A stretch of 51,221 nt of DNA from Candidatus Aceula lacicola (GTDB lineage: Bacteria; Omnitrophota; Gorgyraeia; Zapsychrales; Aceulaceae): assembly GCA_030765785.1 (NCBI GenBank), contig JAVCCC010000051.1:1-51221 (forward strand), read 5' to 3'. Under the pieces are notes generated by a model. It saw only the letters and a list, made by a program, of their open reading frames with translations, had not been told where the DNA came from and ran no database searches. The first letter of the stretch is position 1. Every line of letters starts with the position of its first letter. Below are positions 33,054 through 41,694 of the stretch, piece by piece. The position numbers were made by a program, and so were the translations under genes.

Positions 33054-34049
33054 ATGAATCAGGCAAAAATTTCAATTATTGGCGATGGTGGATGGGGCAC
33101 AACTCTAGCAATCCATCTATGTAAAAACGGTCACCACGTTTCCCTGTGGGGAGCCTTTCCTAAATATGTCAAAAAAGTACGAAAAACCAGAAAAAATCAA
33201 AAATTCTTACCTGGAATCAGCATTCCAAAGAAAATTATTCTACTAGACTCTCTTGAAGATGCGCTTGAAAACTCTGATCTTATCGTGCTTGCGGTACCGT
33301 CACAATTCTTAAAACCAATCTTAAAAAAAATTAAAAAAAACAATATCTCTAAAAAAATATTTTTAAGCGTTACTAAGGGAATAGATACCTTTTCGCTTGA
33401 AAGAATGTCAGAGCTTATTCATAAAGAATTAGGACCCGTCAAATTTGCTGTTTTATCAGGTCCAACAATTGCAATCGAAGTTTCCAAAGGCATTCCATCA
33501 ACAGCGGTTATCGCATCTCATAACACTCAAATAGCAAAAAAATTACAAAAAATTTTTAACTCTCCAACCTTTCGCATTTATACGAACTCTGATATTATAG
33601 GGGTAGAACTAGGGGGAAGCATAAAAAACATTATTGCCATCGCCTGTGGCGTTTGTGACGGACTCAATCTTGGAACCAACACAAAAGCTGCAATCCTATC
33701 TCGCGGTCTAGCAGAAATGTCAAGACTTGGAAAAACGCTTGGAGCTAAAGCAAAAACTTTTTCTGGACTAAGCGGTCTCGGAGACCTTACAACAACATGC
33801 TTTAGCCCTAAAAGCCGTAATCGTTTTGTCGGCGAACAGCTCGGAAAAGGAAAAACATTAAAAAGAATCATGGCGTCAATGGCAACAGTTGCAGAAGGAG
33901 TTCCAACAACTAAAGGAATTTATCGCTTAAGCCAAAAACATAATATTTCGATGCCAATTACAACAGAAGTCTTTAACATTCTCTACAGGAATAAAAAAGC
34001 TTCCGTTGCTGTTAAAGATTTAATGAATCGAAAGACAAAATCTGAATAA
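33054..34049 (+). CDS. gpsA: Glycerol-3-phosphate dehydrogenase [NAD(P)+]
   Basis: Reduces dihydroxyacetone phosphate to sn-glycerol 3-phosphate for phospholipid synthesis. It has 331 residues. The Rossmann loop reads GDGGWGTTLA (usually GAGSWGTAL), and the catalytic Lys lies in GGSIKNIIAIACG. SGPTIAIEVSKG and SGLGDLTTTC are typical. The ribosome-binding site is weak (TTAGGAA). tRNA-Pro begins 8 bases after its stop, so the tRNA is probably cut from the same transcript. Confidence 0.96.
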   Translation: MNQAKISIIGDGGWGTTLAIHLCKNGHHVSLWGAFPKYVKKVRKTRKNQKFLPGISIPKKIILLDSLEDALENSDLIVLAVPSQFLKPILKKIKKNNISKKIFLSVTKGIDTFSLERMSELIHKELGPVKFAVLSGPTIAIEVSKGIPSTAVIASHNTQIAKKLQKIFNSPTFRIYTNSDIIGVELGGSIKNIIAIACGVCDGLNLGTNTKAAILSRGLAEMSRLGKTLGAKAKTFSGLSGLGDLTTTCFSPKSRNRFVGEQLGKGKTLKRIMASMATVAEGVPTTKGIYRLSQKHNISMPITTEVFNILYRNKKASVAVKDLMNRKTKSE

Positions 34050-34056
34050 AATTATT

Positions 34057-34135
34057 CGGAGCGTAGCGCAGTCTGGATGAGCGCACTTGAATGGGGTTCA
34101 AGAGGTCGTGAGTTCGAGTCTCACCGCTCCGACCA
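34057..34135 (+). tRNA. tRNA-Pro (anticodon GGG)
   Basis: A 79-base tRNA with encoded CCA: acceptor CGGAGCG/CGCTCCG, D-stem GCGC, anticodon loop ATGGGGT flanked by CTTGA/TCAAG, T-loop TTCGAGT. It lies between gpsA (8 bases) and a PilZ gene (20 bases), with no visible promoter of its own. Confidence 0.95.
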
Positions 34136-34155
34136 ATTCAAAAAGGGGAATTATC

Positions 34156-34539
34156 ATGCTAAACAATTTCAGAAAGTCAAATGGAGAAGAAGATCGACGA
34201 AAACATCCGCGAGTCGAAAAACATTTTATTGTTACTTTCTTTGAAGCCGACGACCCGGCTGCAGAGCATAGTATCTCACAACTAAAAAATATTAGTCGCG
34301 GTGGTGTTCTCTTTTCAAGCAGCGTTGCGCATACCGCAGGAAAAAAGCTTCAGGTTATGATCAAGACGCCTTATATGGCAAACACCTTGAGCGTTAAAGG
34401 AACCGTCATCGAATGCTCTGAAAGAATCCCTGGGGTCATCTATGAAATACGTGTTGAAATCGAAGATCTCGATTCTGATGCTGAAACCATTTTTAAAAAG
34501 ATCGAAGAAGCTTTTCTAAAATCTAAACAAGATTATTAA
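34156..34539 (+). CDS. PilZ domain protein
   Basis: A 127-residue protein from the ATG at 34156, preceded by AAAAGGGGA; a longer frame would start inside tRNA-Pro. The c-di-GMP motif reads RRKHPR (about residues 15-20) and NISRGG (about 47-52). The C-terminal end is acidic and helical (DSDAETIFKKIEEAF). This is the second PilZ protein in the window and shares little beyond the motif with the one at 13092. Its target is not shown by the neighbouring amino-acid genes. Confidence 0.82.
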   Translation: MLNNFRKSNGEEDRRKHPRVEKHFIVTFFEADDPAAEHSISQLKNISRGGVLFSSSVAHTAGKKLQVMIKTPYMANTLSVKGTVIECSERIPGVIYEIRVEIEDLDSDAETIFKKIEEAFLKSKQDY

Positions 34540-34560
34540 TATTAAAAAGGAATTCTTGAT

Positions 34561-35856
34561 ATGAATAAAATAAACATTGGCTTAATTGGATGCGGCACCG
34601 TTGGAGCCGGCGTTATTAAAATTCTTAAAAACCAAAATAAACTTTTTTCTAAAAAGTTTCAAACAGAATTCAAAATCAAAAAAGTTTGCGACAAAAATTC
34701 TGCTATTGCAAAAAGAATGAAGCTATCTAAAAGTCTTTTTACAACGAAAATAGATGATATCCTAAATGATAAAAACATTGATGTTGTCATTGAGCTTATT
34801 GGTGGCACCCATCCTGCCAAAGAAATTGTTTTACAAGCGCTTCGCTCAAAAAAACATGTTATCACAGCCAACAAAGCGGTGATCGCAAAATATGGATCTG
34901 AACTCTTCAAAGAAGCACTCAAACAAAAAAAGAACATTTATTTTGAATCATCTGTAGGCGCTGGCGTTCCTATTATCAATGCCATCACCGAAGGGCTTGC
35001 GGGCAACACCTTTAAAAGTCTTTATGGAATTATCAACGGAACTTCAAATTTTATCCTGAGCGAAATGACACACTCGCTATGCACCTTTGCCGACGCTTTA
35101 TCTAAAGCCCAAAAAAATGGATATGCCGAAAGCAATCCAACTCTTGATGTCAACGGAATGGATGCCGCACACAAGCTAAGCATTTTAGTTCGTCTAGCTG
35201 TTGACAAAATCATTGACGTTAAAAATATTCATGTCGAAGGCATCACTCAAATTTCACATGATGACATTAAATACGCAAAAGACTTAGGGCTTGTCATCAA
35301 GCCTTTAGCCATTGCCAAAACAGCCAACAATAATCTCGAGCTTCGTGTTCATCCTACACTTATCGACGAAGATCATCCTCTTGCATCAGTCAACGGTGTT
35401 TTTAATGCCATCTTCCTTGAAACTGATCCGATGGGCGACATATTGCTTTACGGACAGGGAGCAGGACAACTCGCCGCTGCCTCTGGCGTTGTAAGCGATC
35501 TTGTCAACCTTGCAACAAAAGGAGAAAATATCGCCTGCGCCCGCATGAAAAATATTGCCTACGAGGATCGATCTATTAAATTAAAGCAGATTGATCAAAT
35601 CGAAACAAAATTTTATATTCGTCTACTCGTAACTGACAAGCCAGGCGTCTTATCTAAAATTTCCGGTATCCTTGGAAAACACGACATTAGCATTGATTCA
35701 GTTAATCAGAAAAAACAAAAAAAAACATCTTCTGTTCCTCTTGTCATGCTAACACATTTAGCCAAAGAGAAAAAATTGCGTATTGCTTTGGAAGAAATTG
35801 CAAAGCTATCTCTTGTTAAAAGCAAACCTGTCGCCATCCGAATGGAGAATTTATAA
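34561..35856 (+). CDS. hom: Homoserine dehydrogenase
   Basis: Reduces aspartate semialdehyde to homoserine on the way to threonine and methionine. It has 431 residues: Rossmann domain with IGLIGCGTVGAGV, the catalytic domain with ITANKAVIAKYG and YGIINGTSNFILSEM, and a C-terminal ACT domain (about 350-431, LLVTDKPGVLSKISGIL) that suggests feedback control. AAGGAATTC precedes the ATG. One base separates it from thrC. It is monofunctional; lysC is separate at 38901. Confidence 0.97.
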   Translation: MNKINIGLIGCGTVGAGVIKILKNQNKLFSKKFQTEFKIKKVCDKNSAIAKRMKLSKSLFTTKIDDILNDKNIDVVIELIGGTHPAKEIVLQALRSKKHVITANKAVIAKYGSELFKEALKQKKNIYFESSVGAGVPIINAITEGLAGNTFKSLYGIINGTSNFILSEMTHSLCTFADALSKAQKNGYAESNPTLDVNGMDAAHKLSILVRLAVDKIIDVKNIHVEGITQISHDDIKYAKDLGLVIKPLAIAKTANNNLELRVHPTLIDEDHPLASVNGVFNAIFLETDPMGDILLYGQGAGQLAAASGVVSDLVNLATKGENIACARMKNIAYEDRSIKLKQIDQIETKFYIRLLVTDKPGVLSKISGILGKHDISIDSVNQKKQKKTSSVPLVMLTHLAKEKKLRIALEEIAKLSLVKSKPVAIRMENL

Positions 35857-35857
35857 A

Positions 35858-36913
35858 ATGAAATGGGAAGGAATCATAAAAAAATATCGTGACTTTTTGC
35901 CTGTCACAGATAAGACACCAATCGTCTCTCTTCAAGAAGGAAATACTCCTTTAATTTTATCAAATTTCTTAAGCAAAGAGATCGGACTTGATGTTTATTT
36001 AAAATACGATGGAGCGAATCCAACGGGATCGTTTAAAGATCGCGGCATGACAATGGCCATATCAAAAGCCAAAGAAAATAACACAACAGCTGTCATGTGT
36101 GCCTCAACAGGAAACACGTCTGCATCCGCCGCTGCTTATTCTGCACGATGCGGATTAAAATGTATTGTTTTGATTCCAGAAGGAAATATCGCCCTTGGCA
36201 AACTTGCGCAAGCCATGATTCATAATGCACAAGTCATTGCCATTAAAGGCAATTTTGATCAAGCCTTAACATTAGTTAAAGAAATTACGTCTAGCTATCC
36301 TATTGAACTTGTTAATTCTCTTAATCCTTTTCGAATCGAAGGACAAAAATCTGCTGCTTTTGAAATCTGTGATTTTCTTTCTGATGCACCTGTTTTTCAC
36401 GCTATTCCCGTCGGAAATGCAGGAAATATCACCGCTTACTGGAAAGGCTACAAAGAATACAAAGCTGCAGGAAAGACAACCTGTCTTCCTAAAATGCTTG
36501 GATTTCAAGCAGCAAAATCAGCCCCAATTGTTGATAAGCACATTATTGAAAATCCAGAAACACTTGCAACAGCTATTCGCATCGGAAACCCGGCTAGCTG
36601 GAAAACAGCTGAAGAAGCTCGCGATGAATCTGGTGGAATCATTGACAAAGTCACCGATGAAGAAATTTTACAAGCATACAAAATGCTTGCACAAAAAGAA
36701 GGTGTTTTTGCAGAACCAGCATCAGCCGCTTCAGTTGCCGGAATTTTGAAATTGCACAAAACAAACTTCTTTAAGAATCAAAAAGGAAACATCGTCTGCA
36801 CGCTAACTGGGCATGGTTTAAAAGATCCAAATCTTGCCATAGAAAATGTGCAAAAACCATCCGTTATTGAACCCGATTTAAAGACTGTCTTAAAAGAAAT
36901 TGGCATTAAATAG
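35858..36913 (+). CDS. thrC: Threonine synthase
   Basis: PLP enzyme that makes threonine from O-phosphohomoserine. With ATG at 35858 it has 351 residues and starts MKWEGIIKKYRDFLP, the short (class II-like) form common outside enterics. The PLP lysine lies in GSFKDRGMTMA and the phosphate loop is NTSASAAAYSARCG. An earlier in-frame ATG at 35783 lies inside hom and is rejected. It overlaps the coaB frame by 14 bases. A thrB homoserine kinase is not in the window. Confidence 0.96.
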   Translation: MKWEGIIKKYRDFLPVTDKTPIVSLQEGNTPLILSNFLSKEIGLDVYLKYDGANPTGSFKDRGMTMAISKAKENNTTAVMCASTGNTSASAAAYSARCGLKCIVLIPEGNIALGKLAQAMIHNAQVIAIKGNFDQALTLVKEITSSYPIELVNSLNPFRIEGQKSAAFEICDFLSDAPVFHAIPVGNAGNITAYWKGYKEYKAAGKTTCLPKMLGFQAAKSAPIVDKHIIENPETLATAIRIGNPASWKTAEEARDESGGIIDKVTDEEILQAYKMLAQKEGVFAEPASAASVAGILKLHKTNFFKNQKGNIVCTLTGHGLKDPNLAIENVQKPSVIEPDLKTVLKEIGIK

Positions 36914-37553
36914 ACCCCTACACAACAAAAAAATACTCGTTACTTGCGGACCAACATGGGTTCCCATTGACCAGATGCGTGTTATTAGCAACGCTTCAAC
37001 AGGGAAGATGGGACATCGCATTTCTCATCTTTTATCCCGAGAAGGAGCCAAGGTCACTCTCATTCAAGGACCCGTTACGCACCCTATTCGGCACATGCCA
37101 GAACGTGTTTTAAATTTTAATTTCTTTGATGAACTATCTCAGATCCTTTTATCAGAACTAAAAACAACACCGTATGCTGCGGTTATCCATGCTGCAGCTG
37201 TTTCAGATTATAAGCTTCGCAAACCTTATGCTAAGAAAATTAGCTCAAATATTTCTGAATTTAAATTAGATCTTGTTCCGACACAAAAATTAATCCAAAA
37301 AATTAAAAAAGTTTCTCCTAAAACTTTTCTTGTTGGCTTTAAACTTGAATCCGATGCCAAAAAAGAATTTTTAGTTGCTCGAGCAGAAACGCTTATCAAA
37401 AAGGCTAAGTGCAACCTTGTTATTGCCAATGTGGTTTCGCAAAAAACATATAAGGGCTTTATTGTTGATGAAAATGGTGAAATCTTGTCACGTCAAAATT
37501 CAAAAGAACGAATCGCTGAAGATCTCGTTGATCTGATAGGAAAGCGCATATGA
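36900..37553 (+). CDS. coaB: Stand-alone phosphopantothenate-cysteine ligase
   Basis: Joins cysteine to 4'-phosphopantothenate in CoA synthesis. At 217 residues it is only the CoaB half of the usual CoaBC (Dfp) fusion; the decarboxylase half is not here. KKILVTCGPTWVPIDQ, NASTGKMGH and HAAAVSDYK are diagnostic, and the end (DLVDLIG) is normal. The start appears to be TTG at 36900, 14 bases inside thrC; no ATG or GTG fits before the conserved LVTCGPT. ATGA overlap with apgM. Confidence 0.87.
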   Translation: MALNRPLHNKKILVTCGPTWVPIDQMRVISNASTGKMGHRISHLLSREGAKVTLIQGPVTHPIRHMPERVLNFNFFDELSQILLSELKTTPYAAVIHAAAVSDYKLRKPYAKKISSNISEFKLDLVPTQKLIQKIKKVSPKTFLVGFKLESDAKKEFLVARAETLIKKAKCNLVIANVVSQKTYKGFIVDENGEILSRQNSKERIAEDLVDLIGKRI

Positions 37554-38752
37554 AATATATTGTCGTCGTGCCTGACGGAATGGCTGATTATCCAATCAAA
37601 GATCTCGAAGGAAAGACTCCGCTAGAATACGCCAACACAAACAATATGGATTTTATTGCTCAGAATGGACTTATTGGTTCTGTCTGTACGATTCCAGAGG
37701 GTCTTCCCGCCGGATCCGATGTCGGAAATCTTTCTGCGCTCGGCTATGACCCAACAAAATTCTTTTCTGGACGAGCGCCTCTTGAAGCTGCCAATCTTGA
37801 AATTGATCTAAAAAATGACGAAATTGTATTTCGCTGTAATCTTGTTACCATTGAGGACGACACAATGGTTGACTACAGCGCCGGACATATCACATCAAAA
37901 GAAGCTGAAGCAATCATTGCATCACTAAACAAAGAAATCGATATTCCGAATATCAAATTTTATCCAGGAAAAAGCTATCGACACCTTCTCGTTATTAAAT
38001 GCCTAACTCCAAAATCTTTTGCAAAAATCAACTGTACTCCTCCTCACGATATTTTAAATCAAAAAATTTATTCACATTTACCTGAAGGGACGCATGCACA
38101 AACGCTTTCAGCGGTTATGGAAAAAACAAAAAGCATTCTCCAAAAACATCACGTCAATCAAGTCCGTGTCGATTTAAAACAAAATCCAGCAAATAACATT
38201 TGGCTTTGGGGGCAAGGCGTTAAGCCTAACCTGCCTTTATTTAAAGAAAAGTTTGGATTAACAGGCTCTGTTATTTCTGCTGTTGATCTTGTTAATGGTA
38301 TCGGAAAGATAGCAGGCCTTGAAGTCATCACTGTTCCAAATGTCACAGGATACTATGACACTAATTTCTTAGGAAAAGCCGAATACGCTCTTGATTCACT
38401 AAAAACAAAAGATTTTGTTTTTATTCATATCGAGGCACCTGATGAAGCAAGTCATAATGGCGATTTAAAAATGAAAATCGAATCCATCGAACGAATCGAC
38501 AAAGAAGTCATCGGAACTATTTTAAATCATTTTGATCCTAAAGATGATTTTCGTATCCTAGTTTTACCAGATCATTACACTCCGATTGAAAAACGAACGC
38601 ATACAAGTGAGGCGGTTTGTTTTGAAATGTTCGGCAAAGGTATTCCAAGAGAAAATCACGTTTCTTTTAACGAAAAAACTTCCGAACAATCTGATCTTTC
38701 GTTTGAAACAGGAGAGCAGATGATGGATTATTTTATCAAAAGGCATTTGTAA
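37550..38752 (+). CDS. apgM: 2,3-bisphosphoglycerate-independent phosphoglycerate mutase, archaeal (ApgM) type
   Basis: Interconverts 3- and 2-phosphoglycerate in glycolysis and gluconeogenesis. It has 400 residues of alkaline-phosphatase fold. VVPDGMADYP carries a metal Asp, and the phosphoryl-acceptor Ser lies in AGSDVGNLSALGYDP; FFSGRAPLEAANLEI and the late HIEAPDEASHNGD and PDHYTPIEKRTHT complete the metal site. This form is typical of archaea and of some anaerobic bacteria, unlike the 510-residue GpmI. It overlaps coaB and ends the operon that began at gpsA. Confidence 0.94.
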   Translation: MKYIVVVPDGMADYPIKDLEGKTPLEYANTNNMDFIAQNGLIGSVCTIPEGLPAGSDVGNLSALGYDPTKFFSGRAPLEAANLEIDLKNDEIVFRCNLVTIEDDTMVDYSAGHITSKEAEAIIASLNKEIDIPNIKFYPGKSYRHLLVIKCLTPKSFAKINCTPPHDILNQKIYSHLPEGTHAQTLSAVMEKTKSILQKHHVNQVRVDLKQNPANNIWLWGQGVKPNLPLFKEKFGLTGSVISAVDLVNGIGKIAGLEVITVPNVTGYYDTNFLGKAEYALDSLKTKDFVFIHIEAPDEASHNGDLKMKIESIERIDKEVIGTILNHFDPKDDFRILVLPDHYTPIEKRTHTSEAVCFEMFGKGIPRENHVSFNEKTSEQSDLSFETGEQMMDYFIKRHL

Positions 38753-38810
38753 GCGAATTTGCTTTAATTTTTACCTTTCCTAAAGAATATATATACTTAT
38801 TATTTTTTAC

Positions 38811-38838
38811 TTGTATTTATCTCTATATTTTATATAAT
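38811..38838 (+). promoter_or_regulatory. Candidate promoter for lysC-cimA-valS-nadC
   Basis: TTGTAT (38811-38816), 16-base spacer, perfect TATAAT (38833-38838), in the 148-base gap between apgM and lysC. Confidence 0.5.
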
Positions 38839-38841
38839 AGC

Positions 38842-38867
38842 AAATCTGCTTCTTTCCAAGCAGATTT
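38842..38867 (+). promoter_or_regulatory. Perfect stem-loop at the 5' end of the lysC transcript
   Basis: AAATCTGCTT, loop CTTTCC, AAGCAGATTT: a 10-bp perfect stem beginning four bases after the -10 box, so at or over the transcription start. No T run follows directly. It is far too small for a lysine riboswitch. An operator dyad or a transcript-stabilising hairpin are the simplest readings. Confidence 0.5.
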
Positions 38868-38900
38868 AAGACATTTTTAAACAAAAAAGAAGGAAAAAAG

Positions 38901-40124
38901 ATGAAAAAGCTTGTTGTACAAAAATTTGGCGGTTCGTCTGTGGCAAACATTGACCGCATCAAAGAGGTCGCCAAAAGAGTTGTCTCGTATAAAAAACATC
39001 ACCAAGATGTTGTCACAGTTGTATCTGCTCTAGGAGATACAACAAACGAGCTTGAAGAACTCGCGTTTTCTATTAGCAAAACACCGCCTGATCGCGAAAT
39101 GGATATGCTGATGTCCACAGGCGAGCAAATTTCTTGTGCTCTTTTGGCAATGGCTGTTAAAAAACTCGGCCATGATGCTATTTCGTTTACAGGTGGTCAA
39201 GTCGGCATCAAGACAGACAAATCACACACAAAAGCAAAAATTATTAAAATCGACGCCAAGCGAATCAAAAAAGCTATTAAAGAAAGAAAAATTGTTATTG
39301 TCGCAGGTTTTCAAGGAATTACGGACGATCTTGAAATCACAACTTTAGGGCGAGGAGGGTCAGACTTAACAGCTGTTGCTTTAGCCAAAGCATTGGATGC
39401 TGATGTTTGTGAAATCTATACAGATGTTAAAGGCATCTACACCACAGATCCAAGGGTTGAAAAAAAGGCAAAAAAGATCTCAAAAATTACTTATGAAGAA
39501 ATGCTTGAGATGGCTGCTTTAGGCGCACAAGTTATGCAATCACGCTCTATTGAAGTCGCTAAAAAATATAACATTCCAATGCATGTTCGATCTAGCTTTT
39601 CCAAGGAGGAAGGAACCATGATTATTAAAGACAATGAAAAAATGGAAAGCGTCTCGGTTAGAGGCGTTACATGTAACAAATCTGAGGCCAAAGTAACTAT
39701 TTGTAATGTCGAAGATAAGCCTGGCGTAGCTGCAAAAATTTTTACAGAAATCTCAAAATCAGGAGTTAATGTTGATACAATTGTTCAAAACGTAAGCCAT
39801 ACAAGACGGACAGACATTTCATTTACCGTACCAATAGTTGAACTTGCCAAAGCACGTAAAACAATCAAAATTTTATCAAAAAAAATAAAGATGGACAATG
39901 TCCTTTCGGATAAAGATATTGCACGCATTTCTATTGTTGGTTCTGGCATGCGCTCACACAAAGGTATTGCGGCAAAAATGTTTCAAGCCCTTGCTGATAA
40001 CAAAGTTAACATCGACATGATTACAACATCTGAAATTAGCGTTTCTTGTATTATCAATCGCAAGCTCGCAGATAAAGCTGTGCGCGTACTGCATAAAGAA
40101 TTTAACCTAGAAAGGATCAAATAA
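38901..40124 (+). CDS. lysC: Aspartate kinase
   Basis: Phosphorylates aspartate, the first step toward Lys, Thr, Met and Ile. It has 407 residues: a kinase domain starting VQKFGGSSVANIDRI, with GFQGITDD and TTLGRGGSDLTAVALA, and two C-terminal ACT domains (about 265-335 and 345-405). It is monofunctional. AGAAGGA precedes the ATG. Its leader carries a perfect stem-loop. cimA follows after 1 base, so the entry steps to the aspartate family and to citramalate are co-expressed. Confidence 0.97.
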   Translation: MKKLVVQKFGGSSVANIDRIKEVAKRVVSYKKHHQDVVTVVSALGDTTNELEELAFSISKTPPDREMDMLMSTGEQISCALLAMAVKKLGHDAISFTGGQVGIKTDKSHTKAKIIKIDAKRIKKAIKERKIVIVAGFQGITDDLEITTLGRGGSDLTAVALAKALDADVCEIYTDVKGIYTTDPRVEKKAKKISKITYEEMLEMAALGAQVMQSRSIEVAKKYNIPMHVRSSFSKEEGTMIIKDNEKMESVSVRGVTCNKSEAKVTICNVEDKPGVAAKIFTEISKSGVNVDTIVQNVSHTRRTDISFTVPIVELAKARKTIKILSKKIKMDNVLSDKDIARISIVGSGMRSHKGIAAKMFQALADNKVNIDMITTSEISVSCIINRKLADKAVRVLHKEFNLERIK

Positions 40125-40125
40125 C

Positions 40126-41694
40126 ATGTCCGCCATCACGATCTACGATACGACACTACGGGATGGATCGCAGACTGAAGGTGTTTCTTTCTCTGTCAAT
40201 GACAAGGTGCGCATCGCTGAGAAACTCGACGAGCTTGGAGTACACTACATCGAAGGTGGGTGGCCAGGCTCTAATCCAAAAGACAAAGAATTCTTTAAAA
40301 TTATGAAAACCAAAAAATTAAAAAATTCTATTGTTGCTGCTTTTGGATCGACGCGCCGTGCCAAAATCAAGCCATCTGAAGATAGCAACCTAAAAGAGCT
40401 TGTTAAGTCCCAAGCTAAAACGATCACAATCTTTGGAAAAAGCTCAGATCTTCACGTCCTAGAGGTTCTTAAAACAACATTGGATGAGAATCTTAACATG
40501 ATTTCTGACTCAATCCAGTTTCTAAAGAAAAAGAAGAGAGAAGTTTTCTACGATGCTGAACATTTCTTTGATGCATACAAAAGAAATCCAGATTATGCGC
40601 TTAAAACACTCTTGGCTGCACAAAACGCTAAAGCTGATTGCATTATTTTATGCGACACCAATGGCGGCACGCTTCCTGAAGAAATTAAAGAAATTATCTC
40701 TGAAATTAAAAAAGAAATCAAAATTCCTTTAGGCATTCATTGTCACAATGATCTTGATTTGGCAGTAGCCAACAGTCTTGTAGCTGTTGAATGTGAATGT
40801 ACGCAAATTCAAGGAACATTCAATGGCCTTGGAGAAAGATGTGGCAATGCTGATTTAACAACAATCATTGGAATTTTGCATACAAAAACAAAACGCAAAT
40901 CAATTCCTGCATCCAAGGTAAAGCACTTAACAGAAGCATCTTATTTTATCAGCGAGATGAGCAACTTTAAACTTCCCGATAATCATGCTTTTGTTGGACA
41001 TTCTGCTTTTGCGCACAAGGGAGGCGTTCATATCGATGCCATGTTAAAGAATACCGCAGCCTACGAGCATATTGACCCTCAGGTTGTCGGAAATCACAGA
41101 CGATTTGTCACCTCTGAGCTTGCAGGCAAAATGCCGATCGTGATAAAAGCTCAATCTATGAACGTAACCTTAGATAAAAAATCTTCTGCTGCTAAAAAAA
41201 TGCTTCGAAATCTTCAGGCGAAAGAACATAAAGGCTATCAATTTGAAGCTGCAGATGCTTCGTTTGAAATTTTTATGAAACGAGAGCTAAAAAAATATAC
41301 GCCATTCTTTAGATTAGAAGGCTTTAAGGTAACAACCGAAAAACGATACGACGGCAAAGTGTTTGCCGAGGCTTCGGTTCGAATCAAAGTTAAAGGAGAA
41401 GAAGTTTTTAGCGCTTCGGATGGCGATGGGCCTGTTGATGCGCTTGATTGTGCTTTGCGTAAAGTTCTAACAAAATTTTATCCTAAGCTTTCTAAAATGC
41501 ATTTAACGGATTATAAAGTCCGCGTTATCGATTCAAAGTCTGCGACAGCTGCCAAAGTACGCGTCCTAATTGAATCTCAAGACGAAACAGACTGCTGGAC
41601 AACCGTTGGCGTCCACGAGAACATCATCGAGGCTAGCTGGGAAGCTTTGGTAGACAGCATTGAATACAAATTACTAAAAGATTCTAAGAAATAA
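40126..41694 (+). CDS. cimA: (R)-citramalate synthase
   Basis: Condenses acetyl-CoA with pyruvate to citramalate, opening a threonine-independent isoleucine route. It has 522 residues: a LeuA-like TIM barrel starting YDTTLRDGSQTEGVSFS and a C-terminal allosteric LeuA-dimer domain (about 395-520). The N-terminal IEGGWPGSNPKDKEFF segment distinguishes it from 2-isopropylmalate synthase, and the catalytic HCHNDLDLAVANS is intact. AAAGGATCAAATAAC precedes the ATG. It sits between lysC and valS. Confidence 0.93.
   Translation: MSAITIYDTTLRDGSQTEGVSFSVNDKVRIAEKLDELGVHYIEGGWPGSNPKDKEFFKIMKTKKLKNSIVAAFGSTRRAKIKPSEDSNLKELVKSQAKTITIFGKSSDLHVLEVLKTTLDENLNMISDSIQFLKKKKREVFYDAEHFFDAYKRNPDYALKTLLAAQNAKADCIILCDTNGGTLPEEIKEIISEIKKEIKIPLGIHCHNDLDLAVANSLVAVECECTQIQGTFNGLGERCGNADLTTIIGILHTKTKRKSIPASKVKHLTEASYFISEMSNFKLPDNHAFVGHSAFAHKGGVHIDAMLKNTAAYEHIDPQVVGNHRRFVTSELAGKMPIVIKAQSMNVTLDKKSSAAKKMLRNLQAKEHKGYQFEAADASFEIFMKRELKKYTPFFRLEGFKVTTEKRYDGKVFAEASVRIKVKGEEVFSASDGDGPVDALDCALRKVLTKFYPKLSKMHLTDYKVRVIDSKSATAAKVRVLIESQDETDCWTTVGVHENIIEASWEALVDSIEYKLLKDSKK

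Noticed and set aside
34087-34155. PilZ protein start inside tRNA-Pro
   Set aside because: The frame passes through the tRNA gene; the ATG at 34156 has a strong ribosome-binding site and gives a normal PilZ length.
36303-36749. 148-codon frame inside thrC in another frame
   Set aside because: Lys/Gln/Leu-rich shadow translation; the threonine synthase frame across the same bases is conserved throughout.
38753-38900. Lysine riboswitch upstream of lysC
   Set aside because: The leader is only about 60 bases after the predicted start point and holds one simple stem-loop; the lysine riboswitch needs about 170 bases and five helices.
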